Assembly (NCBI GenBank): GCA_002887195.1
Contig: PJAB01000969.1
Span: 1-18,634 of the forward strand
Direction of reading: 5' to 3'
Origin: Chrysochromulina parva
Lineage: Eukaryota; Haptophyta; Prymnesiales; Chrysochromulinaceae
DNA: 18,634 nucleotides
Under the pieces are notes generated by a model. It ran no database searches and was not told the DNA's origin. It saw nothing but the letters and a program-made list of their open reading frames with translations. Positions 1 through 6,065 of this stretch are shown in pieces. Both the position numbers and the translations under genes were made by a program. The stretch's first letter is position 1, and each line of letters begins with the position of its first letter.

Positions 1-2269
1 CGGCCAGCGTCCTGAGTCCCTTCCGTACTTGTTGTCTTGGGTACGTGCCGCTGTGTCGTATCATCCACTGGTACAGGAAGTTTGACGTATTCTCCGTGAT
101 GATGTAGGATAGATTGATGTTGTCGATCTCTTGTATCTCCTCGGCTCGTGTGATGTAGTCCAAGATGGTGGTCAGCTCGTTCTCGTTGATCTTCTCGGCG
201 TTGCTTGCAAACGTGTAGATGGACTCGATGGCTGCTTCTTCTAGGGCTTGGAGTTGTTCGGCAGTGCAAGTGTTTGGTGGCCAGTCCACGTTTGGCTCCC
301 GTTCGTCGGCGCGTACCAGGAGCCGGGCGCGCGCGGCTGCTCCGTGAAGTAGGCGTTGGATCTCCAGCGCAGCTAGCATGGCTTGCCTTTCTTGTTGGTC
401 GACGTGCGTTGTCGGCGGGTTCGTCCATGACGGGCTGTAAGTCTCTTCCCATCTGTGTCTTGGGATATCCTTCGTGTCGTCCTTGTCAGCGTTCTCGTCG
501 ATGGGCTCGTCTCCGCCATCGGCTTCGTCATCCATTTCGTCGTCGTCGTCGGGGTTGTCGCCGCTGCCGCGGGGGTTGTCGCCGCTGCCGCCGGGGTTGT
601 CGTCGCCGCCGCCGGGGTTGCCGCCGCTGCCGCCGCCTTTGCCGCCGCCGCCGTTGCTGCTGCCTTCGCTGCCCTTGCTGCCGCCGGCGCTGTCGCCATC
701 GGTTCCTCCTTTGTTTCTGCTGTCGCCGGCGTCGTTGCTGTTGCCGTCGTTCGCGGTGCCGTTCGTGCCTTCGGCTCCGTCGCTGTTACCTGCTGTCGTC
801 ATCATCATCATCATAATCGTCGTCGCAATCAGGTTCATCTCTTTCATTGTCATGAGGTCGGATGGATTCATCAACTCGATGGGCTTTGGGGAATCGTTGT
901 CAATTGGGATGGTGAGGTCGAGGTTACTCATCACAGTCAAGTTGTTCTTCACTCTCATCATCATCTTTGGTACTCGGGTCATGGTACTCGGGTCATTAGT
1001 TTTGGTACTCGAATCTATCATCATGATTGCAGTTGTCATTATCGTCATCGTCATCATTGTCATCATCGCGATCGTCGCTGCAGTCAGTAACGCTCTCATA
1101 AGATTAGGCAGTCGGGCGTTTGGCGGCTTGTCGGGCTTCGGCTGCTCTTGTGCTCGCGTGCTCGTTGTTGTACACGTAGATTTCCTTGTCCAATCGGTCG
1201 GTAGGCCAGCGGGCCAGCAGTCTTTCTCCGCGGTCGATCTGGTCGGCTTGGGCGAGCTGCCGGTTTGCAAAGCGGTTTCGTCGGTGGTCAGCGGAGCAGG
1301 ACGGTCCCGCGCACCCGTCTCCAGGGATGAAGTTTGCTCTGCCTTGGGCGCAGGCTTGGCGACGTGCCGCCTTGAGGTCGACGAGTGCGTGGCAGCCGAC
1401 TCGGCAGCAGACGACGGAGATGTGGTTCCAGGTTCGGAGGGCTTCGGCGGTGCCGGCTGCGTTGCCCCTGCCGCACATATTCTTGTGCAGTGCGCCGCTG
1501 GCGCGGGCGAGGGCCCAGCGGGCTCGCGCCTCGGCTCCGGCGCGAGGTATTGCCCTGGGCTGCGCAGGCTGTCGCTGCTGCTGGTGCTCGCGATCATCGT
1601 CATAATCGTGTTCATCGTCAGGTTCATTCTTGCAATCGATCTTGTCATCATCAATCTGATCATCGTCATTTTGTGCAGCGGCGCGCTCTGTGTCATCGCG
1701 TGCGTCAGATTGGGCAATCTTCTTAGCAAGGCGTTGCTGCTGCTGCGCTGCTGCCCATCTGAGCAGCCGGATGGCGTGTGCGGCTGTCTGCGGGTTGCCC
1801 AGCGCGGCGAGCTCGTGGAGCTCGAGACGTAGTCTGCCAATGGAGTGTGCTGCCTGGTTCGTGGTGACGTTGACGTGCGCGCGCACGATGTTCTTGTGCA
1901 TCGGTGTTTGAGCCCTGCCAAAAAGGCGTTTGGTCTGCAGAGGTCAGGCGCCTTATTTCCAATGTCGTTACGCGCTTTTCTCTGCATGCTCGCGAACCGC
2001 TTGACTGGTGACTGCTTGATCTGCTCGTCGCACGTCTGCATCGTCGTAGATGTTAGCCGCACGGAGTCCTGCAAGGCGACGTTGACCTGTTGGACCCCCC
2101 TTTTTTCTTTTCCTGCATGCGGGCGGGGCAGCGCTGGCTTGCGGGGGCGTCGTGGTGCTGCCTGGTTGTGTGTGTCTGCTTGGACGTACGTTGCGCCGTT
2201 CGCGCCGACCGCGCTACTTTTCTGAGGTACCGTAAGGGGAGGAGCCGACGCGAGCAAGGGGCCCGACAT
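1..2269 (-). CDS. Low-complexity hypothetical protein, partial (runs off left edge)
   Basis: I do not recognise this protein. The frame starts at an ATG at 2269, just after an in-frame TGA, and stays open for about 756 codons to the window edge, where it is cut off. Reading from the N-terminus: a Pro/Ala/basic segment; a well-behaved stretch at about residues 58-122 that includes MQTCDEQIKQSPVKRFASMQ; a Ser/Thr/Pro-rich part; three odd Met/Thr-rich tracts from ATG/ACG repeats; a Gly/Asn/Asp-rich tract with a four-unit seven-residue repeat (NPGGSGD-like); an acidic stretch; and a helical C-terminal part ending near TYPRQQVRKGLRTLA. Codon pattern is convincing at both ends but weaker in the middle, where a second frame (1901 to 1104) looks better. 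The gene may be one disordered protein, or it may contain compensating frameshifts or be a decaying pseudogene. It diverges from the nuclease gene starting at 2374. Confidence 0.5.
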   Translation of the reverse strand, partial: MSGPLLASAPPLTVPQKSSAVGANGATYVQADTHNQAAPRRPRKPALPRPHAGKEKRGVQQVNVALQDSVRLTSTTMQTCDEQIKQSPVKRFASMQRKARNDIGNKAPDLCRPNAFLAGLKHRCTRTSCARTSTSPRTRQHTPLADYVSSSTSSPRWATRRQPHTPSGCSDGQQRSSSNALLRRLPNLTHAMTQSAPLHKMTMIRLMMTRSIARMNLTMNTIMTMIASTSSSDSLRSPGQYLAPEPRREPAGPSPAPAAHCTRICAAGATQPAPPKPSEPGTTSPSSAAESAATHSSTSRRHVAKPAPKAEQTSSLETGARDRPAPLTTDETALQTGSSPKPTRSTAEKDCWPAGLPTDWTRKSTCTTTSTRAQEQPKPDKPPNARLPNLMRALLTAATIAMMTMMTMTIMTTAIMMIDSSTKTNDPSTMTRVPKMMMRVKNNLTVMSNLDLTIPIDNDSPKPIELMNPSDLMTMKEMNLIATTIMMMMMTTAGNSDGAEGTNGTANDGNSNDAGDSRNKGGTDGDSAGGSKGSEGSSNGGGGKGGGSGGNPGGGDDNPGGSGDNPRGSGDNPDDDDEMDDEADGGDEPIDENADKDDTKDIPRHRWEETYSPSWTNPPTTHVDQQERQAMLAALEIQRLLHGAAARARLLVRADEREPNVDWPPNTCTAEQLQALEEAAIESIYTFASNAEKINENELTTILDYITRAEEIQEIDNINLSYIITENTSNFLYQWMIRHSGTYPRQQVRKGLRTLA
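551..634 (-). repeat. 21-bp minisatellite, 4 units (codes NPGGSGD-like repeat)
   Basis: Four head-to-tail copies of a 21-bp unit beginning GGGGTTGTCGCC on the plus strand lie in phase with the long minus-strand frame. There they encode imperfect copies of a seven-residue Asn-Pro-Gly-Gly-Ser-Gly-Asp motif. The unit length is a multiple of three, so copy-number change keeps the frame. Confidence 0.85.
969..996. repeat. 14-bp direct repeat, 2 units
   Basis: GGTACTCGGGTCAT occurs twice head to tail, with a partial third copy (GGTACTCG) 7 nt further on. The unit is not a multiple of three, so gain or loss of a copy would shift the frame of the overlapping gene. This is relevant to the frame conflict in the region. 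Confidence 0.85.
1104..1901 (-). CDS. Nested alternative-frame ORF (265 codons), doubtful
   Basis: This ORF lies wholly inside the longer minus-strand frame, in a different phase. It is listed because its codons follow the purine-any-pyrimidine pattern with C-rich third positions better than the enclosing frame does, and because its N-terminal half reads like a helical protein (for example HELAALGNPQTAAHAIRLLR) followed by an acidic Asp-rich tract. It ends in TAA only 4 nt before an in-frame ATG (1099) of the enclosing frame. It could be the true coding phase of this segment in a frameshifted gene, an overprinted second protein, or a chance shadow: same-strand shadow ORFs of more than 200 codons also occur over the myosin gene. 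No domain is recognised. Confidence 0.25.
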   Translation of the reverse strand: MHKNIVRAHVNVTTNQAAHSIGRLRLELHELAALGNPQTAAHAIRLLRWAAAQQQQRLAKKIAQSDARDDTERAAAQNDDDQIDDDKIDCKNEPDDEHDYDDDREHQQQRQPAQPRAIPRAGAEARARWALARASGALHKNMCGRGNAAGTAEALRTWNHISVVCCRVGCHALVDLKAARRQACAQGRANFIPGDGCAGPSCSADHRRNRFANRQLAQADQIDRGERLLARWPTDRLDKEIYVYNNEHASTRAAEARQAAKRPTA

Positions 2270-2274
2270 TCGAA

Positions 2275-2326
2275 CTCACTCACTCACTCACTCACTCACT
2301 CACTCACTCACTCACTCACTCACTCA
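2275..2326. repeat. (CTCA)13 microsatellite
   Basis: Thirteen perfect CTCA units (52 bp) end 48 nt before the nuclease ATG. On the minus strand the tract reads (TGAG)n, begins 5 nt upstream of the ATG at 2269, and puts TGA stops in all three frames. Confidence 0.97.
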
Positions 2327-2354
2327 GTTTCCCCACTTGTCTCGCGACACGTTT

Positions 2355-2362
2355 TACCGGTA
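2355..2362. promoter_or_regulatory. TACCGGTA palindrome upstream of nuclease gene
   Basis: An exact TACCGGTA copy ends 11 nt before the ATG at 2374. The same octamer (or a one-base variant) sits 13-14 nt before the starts of the ammonium transporter and rhomboid genes, so it is a candidate initiator or core-promoter element. Being palindromic, it could serve both divergent genes here. Confidence 0.5.
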
Positions 2363-2373
2363 TTAACATACAT

Positions 2374-3564
2374 ATGACGGGCGTCGCAGCCGTCGTGGAC
2401 GCAGCCGTCAGCGTCGTGCTCATCGATCTCAACAACGTGCGCGGCGAGCTTGGCTTCCCATCGCTGCACGCTACTCTCGCCGCTGCACGCCTCTGGGCCG
2501 ACAGGTGTGCCTCCAAAACGCTCGTCGTCGTCGCTGTCGATCATGGGCATTCGGCATTGGCCTATGAGCTCAGCGACTGCGTCGTGGTGGCCTTTGCCGG
2601 CCCGCACAGCGATGCAGACACAGTGCTCGTGCACACAGTCGACTGGCTGCTTAGTGGCGATCACAATAAATGTGTCGCTGAGGTGACCGTCGTCACCAGT
2701 GACCGGATGCTGCTTCGCCGGTGCCGGTTTGGGCTGCCGCAGCCAGTAGGAAATGCGTCATGGTACGAGCGGCACGGGCTCCAGCCGCCAAACAATCCCG
2801 AATTCGACGCGCGCGGAAAGCGTCGGCCAGATGCACAGCGAGGGCGCCTCATTTTCCAGGCGAGCGCGGACTTGGCGCAAGTGCTCTCCGCGTACATGAG
2901 GCACGGCAGCGGCGCGTCAAACGTTCCGACGGAAGAGGAGGGTCTGGATGAGAAGCTCACGTGGAACGAGTGGATGCAGCGCACCGTCGTGCAGTGGCTT
3001 GGTGGCGCACAGTCGAGCCATGGCGCGCACGTGCCGGGCGAGGAGTCGCTCACCTATCGGACGCGGCGCGGCAAGGGCGGCAAGATCTTAGCCAAGCCCA
3101 AAATGGTCAAACGCTGGCACCGCTCCTGCCGTCGCGAGAACAGTGCCGACCGCGTGCGCATGGCCGCGCAGCTGCAGGAGCAGCTCTCCGAGAATCTCTC
3201 CGAGAATCTCTCCGAGAATCTCTCCGAGAATCTCTCCGAGGTTCGGTGCTTCGTCTCCCGAGGTGGCGCTCAGGACGGCGAGAGCCCAGAAGCCCACGCA
3301 TTGCAATGCGTCTCCTCGATGGCGGCACTCTTCATCGAGTGGTTTGCAAGCGACCGCCGGCTTCACAGGTGCACGAGGCCACAGCCGCTCGCGGCAGCTC
3401 TCGGCACGAACTTTGCAGCCAGGCCGGCCACGGGTTCCGTCAAGCGCAGCGGAAGCGGCGGCGGCAGCAGAAGCGGGAGCGGCGGTGGGAGCTTGATGAT
3501 GTTGAGCGGCGTGCTGTTGCCGCTGCTCCTCGGAATGCTACTGCTCGGGCTCGCTTTCGTTTAA
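2374..3564 (+). CDS. NYN/PIN-like ribonuclease with C-terminal tail anchor
   Basis: This 396-residue protein has an N-terminal NYN-type (YacP-like, PIN fold) nuclease domain at about residues 14-120. It opens with VVLIDLNNVRG and carries the spaced acidic residues expected of a metal-dependent RNase: Asp18, the Asp80/Asp82 pair in GPHSDADT, and Asp110 in TSDRML. A basic region follows (about 228-256), then four SENL repeats (272-288) from a 12-bp DNA repeat. A Gly/Ser linker (about 354-373) leads to a hydrophobic segment at 374-396 that ends the protein. That layout predicts a tail-anchored protein with the nuclease in the cytosol, perhaps on the ER or outer mitochondrial or plastid membrane. 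Known family members cleave RNA; the substrate here is unknown. It diverges from the gene on its left and converges on the aldo-keto reductase. Confidence 0.75.
   Translation: MTGVAAVVDAAVSVVLIDLNNVRGELGFPSLHATLAAARLWADRCASKTLVVVAVDHGHSALAYELSDCVVVAFAGPHSDADTVLVHTVDWLLSGDHNKCVAEVTVVTSDRMLLRRCRFGLPQPVGNASWYERHGLQPPNNPEFDARGKRRPDAQRGRLIFQASADLAQVLSAYMRHGSGASNVPTEEEGLDEKLTWNEWMQRTVVQWLGGAQSSHGAHVPGEESLTYRTRRGKGGKILAKPKMVKRWHRSCRRENSADRVRMAAQLQEQLSENLSENLSENLSENLSEVRCFVSRGGAQDGESPEAHALQCVSSMAALFIEWFASDRRLHRCTRPQPLAAALGTNFAARPATGSVKRSGSGGGSRSGSGGGSLMMLSGVLLPLLLGMLLLGLAFV
3184..3240 (+). repeat. 12-bp tandem repeat coding SENL units
   Basis: Four perfect copies of CTCTCCGAGAAT plus a 9-bp partial copy lie inside the nuclease gene. 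They encode four Ser-Glu-Asn-Leu units. The identity of the copies points to recent expansion, and the unit length keeps the frame. Confidence 0.95.
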
Positions 3565-4239
3565 GTACAGTCAGGAAGTAGTGTTGCCGCTGCTGCTTGC
3601 CCAGCCTAGGCAGCGTGAGTCCTGAGTGCAGCGTAGTGCCTTGGGCGGACGCATGACCAAGAGCGATTTAGAGCGATTCCCGCCCCGTCCGCCCTCGCCC
3701 GTGCGCGGCCGCGGCCGCGGCCCGGCCGCCACCGACGCCGCGCCGCCGTGTTGGCCGGGCGGGACTCGGTAGCCTCCACACCGTATGACCTATAATTTTG
3801 AGATGAATATTGAATTTTGAGATTTTCTTGGGGATTCTGAGAATGCAATGATTCTGACGTGAATTAAATATTGATAAAGCTTAAACCTTAAAGGAGCCGT
3901 CCCGCGTTGAGACGGCACTTGTGTGGTGAGCGCTGGGGCGGGGGACCGGGGGACCGCGACGAAACTGCTGACCGAGTCTGACTGATCGTATGGCGCACTG
4001 CCCGCTGCGCATTGCGCGCCTGCGGCACGCTCGCTCGCCGGGCGGGAGCACCAATTGGGGAGCACGCATGGGCATGCACTCTCGAGTGCGCCAATCGTCG
4101 CCATTGTACACATCCGCCCACGCTTGTTCAGTTACAAATCTCTCTCTCCGCCCACGCGCGCACGACCACGCGCTTTCGTTTCGTGTGCCACGACCACCAT
4201 CCAGATAAGGGGTCTGACCTACCCCCATAATCCAAACGC
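3565..4239. other. Intergenic region between convergent genes
   Basis: This 675-bp stretch holds the 3' ends of the nuclease (plus) and the aldo-keto reductase (minus). It contains a GC-only palindromic patch around 3705-3730 and an AT-rich island at about 3780-3895, with AATTTTGAGAT twice at 3793-3823. A TTACA at 4132-4136 (TGTAA on the minus strand) lies about 104 nt past the reductase stop. I see no tRNA or convincing ORF; a 125-codon minus-strand ORF (3881-4258) overlaps the reductase end and resembles nothing. Confidence 0.6.
4132..4136 (-). terminator. Candidate UGUAA poly(A) signal (aldo-keto reductase)
   Basis: TGTAA on the minus strand lies about 104 nt downstream of the reductase stop. 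UGUAA is the known poly(A) signal of green algae such as Chlamydomonas. A 5-mer is common by chance, so this is tentative. Confidence 0.25.
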
Positions 4240-5454
4240 CTATGCGACGTGTGACCACGAGCTAGTTTGTGAAGGTGTCGGCGACTCAGGCTGCGACTCG
4301 CCCGACTGCGAGAGCAAGGCATGCCGGTGAATGTCGGCGACGCGCGAGCTGTGCCAATCGATCGACATCCGCTCAGCCGCTTGTATCTCACTCAGCCGCT
4401 TGCTGACGGTGTTCAAGCGCCGTTGGTGTTCACGCGAACACGCGGCCGCGACGGCAAGCACCAGCGCGAACTGTATGAGGGTGGCAAGCAAGCTCGAATG
4501 CGAGCCCGGATCTGGATCGTCGTACAGCTCCTGCAGCGACATGCCCGGGCGCCATGCATAACTTCGCCAAGCGGCCGACAGGTAGTGGAAGTTACGGTCG
4601 AGCGAGTCGAGCGCCTCCATCTGCTGAGCGCTCAGCCTGGGCGAGATGGCGAGCACTTCCCTTCGGTTCGCGACGATCCGCTCGGGCTGAGTACTCTTGG
4701 GGATGATCGCCACGCCACCTCGCAGCGCCCACGCGAGCGCCACGGTGGCGGGCGTCGTGCCGAGCGCGTTCGCGACGCTGACGAGGGTGTGGTCCTCTAG
4801 CAGAGGCTGCTGTCCCGACTGATACTTGCGCGGCCGCTCAGACGAGCCCAGTGAAGAATACGCCGTAATGCGGATCGGCGACGGCTGGGTGCTTGCACAG
4901 AAGCGGCGCAGCGCCCTGTTGGCGTTGAACGGGTGGTGCTCCACCTGCACCACAGCCGGAGGTACACGCAGGTCCGGTGCTGCGAGCAGCGCCTTAAGGC
5001 GGTTGACGCCGACGTTCGAGAGGCCTATCGAACGAGCAAGCCGGCGGCTCGCAATTTCCTCCATGGTTTTCCATGTCTCGCGGAGCTGCGCTGCGCTGTA
5101 GCCAAGCTGGTTCACCAATGGTGGATCCTCAACAACGATCTTACAAAACGGCCAATGTACGAGGTAGAGATCGATGTGCGTCGTCCTGAGATCGCGCAAT
5201 GTCTGCCGTAGCATTTTGAACGTGCGATTTCGGCTGCAGGCGTCGGTGGGAGGCACTTTGGACGTCAAAAACACGTCGCGCCGTTTGATGACGCCCTCGG
5301 ACATGAGAGCAGCCAATGTGTTGCCCACGGCCTTCTCATTCTTGTACAGTGGGCTGCAGTCAAAAGTCCGGTACCCTGCTGCCACGGCCGCGCGGAGCGT
5401 TGCATTGATGTCACGCGAGTGAATACCCCACGTCCCGAAGCCGACAGAGTCCAT
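4240..5454 (-). CDS. Aldo-keto reductase with C-terminal membrane anchor
   Basis: Residues 1-313 form a typical NADP(H)-dependent aldo-keto reductase (TIM barrel), which reduces carbonyl compounds to alcohols. The catalytic tetrad is complete: Asp32 and Tyr37 in FDCSPLYKNE, Lys66 in LTSKV, His100 in LVHWP. VEHHPFN (about 171-177) and the cofactor-binding IPKSTQPERIVANR (251-264) are also present. The start is fixed because an in-frame TGA lies four codons upstream, so the barrel begins almost at the first residue. Family members usually end near 310-330 residues. This one continues about 90 residues with a hydrophobic segment at 321-339, a charged stretch (340-362) and a Ser/Pro-rich tail, suggesting a membrane-attached reductase. 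The substrate cannot be told. No TACCGGTA motif is found upstream, unlike several neighbours. Confidence 0.93.
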   Translation of the reverse strand: MDSVGFGTWGIHSRDINATLRAAVAAGYRTFDCSPLYKNEKAVGNTLAALMSEGVIKRRDVFLTSKVPPTDACSRNRTFKMLRQTLRDLRTTHIDLYLVHWPFCKIVVEDPPLVNQLGYSAAQLRETWKTMEEIASRRLARSIGLSNVGVNRLKALLAAPDLRVPPAVVQVEHHPFNANRALRRFCASTQPSPIRITAYSSLGSSERPRKYQSGQQPLLEDHTLVSVANALGTTPATVALAWALRGGVAIIPKSTQPERIVANRREVLAISPRLSAQQMEALDSLDRNFHYLSAAWRSYAWRPGMSLQELYDDPDPGSHSSLLATLIQFALVLAVAAACSREHQRRLNTVSKRLSEIQAAERMSIDWHSSRVADIHRHALLSQSGESQPESPTPSQTSSWSHVA

Positions 5455-5850
5455 CCGCGGGATGTCTCAGCACGAGATAGCCCTGCGTGGCCCTCCTTCA
5501 AAAATGTTCGAAGTTCCGAAGGCTCGCGGAAGCAAAAGTGTGAACAAGTGTGAACTGGATCAAGAGACTCTAAATGAGTGTAGGAAAGTGTGGGTGAGCT
5601 TGTCGCTGTGCTATACATTGTGTGCGACGATCCCGATCCGCGATCGCGGCTGTCCAGAGAGCTGGACATGTGACAATTACATGTGGCCCGCTGGCCCTGC
5701 TCGCTGCTCACTGACTAGCTGTGCAGTCCTCCGCCTGAGCGGCCGCCGCGCGCGTGGCACACGTGCGCGTCTCGCACGCAGGATTTCATCGAAGGATTTC
5801 ACGGGCAAGAGTTTGGAAATCGACACCAAGGACACAAGACCGGCTTATAC

Positions 5851-5870
5851 AACGTTATAGAACGTTATAG
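5851..5870. repeat. Tandem AACGTTATAG repeat, 2 units
   Basis: Two perfect 10-bp copies each contain the palindrome AACGTT. They lie about 400 nt upstream of the reductase start and about 196 nt past the transporter stop, directly beside TTACA (5872-5876), a candidate minus-strand poly(A) signal. The function is unknown. Confidence 0.85.
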
Positions 5871-5871
5871 G

Positions 5872-5876
5872 TTACA
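5872..5876 (-). terminator. Candidate UGUAA poly(A) signal (ammonium transporter)
   Basis: TGTAA on the minus strand, about 190 nt past the transporter stop. It is supported only by similar placement in neighbouring genes. Confidence 0.22.
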
Positions 5877-6065
5877 AACGAGGCAAACTGAACAGTATAC
5901 CGTGAATGGCGGCGGCGACAGTTTCATCTTTCGGCGCGCCGTTACTTTGTTGCCGGGCTTGCGGCGGACTCGCCGCGATCTCATATATATATGGTACATG
6001 TCCAGGCAGAAAGCGATTATGTTGGAAGTCGCTCTCGCAATAGACGAGCTGCGCCTTCTTGTGTA

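Larger units (their letters stand above)
2270..2373. promoter_or_regulatory. Compact divergent promoter region
   Basis: Only 104 bp separate the start codon of the minus-strand low-complexity gene (2269) from that of the plus-strand nuclease (2374). The interval holds a (CTCA)13 microsatellite and one TACCGGTA palindrome, and must contain the 5' ends of one or both genes. A bidirectional promoter is inferred from the geometry; no TATA box is evident. Confidence 0.5.
5455..6065. other. Intergenic region upstream of aldo-keto reductase
   Basis: This 611-bp gap lies between the reductase start and the ammonium transporter stop. It holds a perfect tandem 10-bp repeat (5851-5870), a TTACA at 5872-5876 and a short TATATATAT run near 5984. 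Small ORFs on both strands (for example 5462-5860 and 5902-6198, plus) show no recognisable protein. No RNA gene is seen. Confidence 0.55.

Noticed and set aside
474..1832. 452-codon plus-strand ORF with poly-Pro and poly-Ile tracts
   Set aside because: The Ile runs are the reverse complement of Asp codons, and the ORF is codon-aligned antisense to the minus-strand frame. It looks like a shadow rather than a membrane protein.
1..1901. Retrotransposon gag/pol arrangement (two ORFs 4 nt apart)
   Set aside because: No zinc knuckle, protease, reverse transcriptase or integrase motif and no terminal repeat is visible; the frame conflict has simpler explanations.
3700..3735. GC palindrome near 3705-3730 as a transcription terminator
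   Set aside because: It is a GCGGCC-type low-complexity patch without a following T-run, and rho-independent terminators are not expected in a nuclear genome.
3881..4258. 125-codon minus-strand ORF
   Set aside because: It overlaps the end of the aldo-keto reductase in another frame and has composition-driven residues only.
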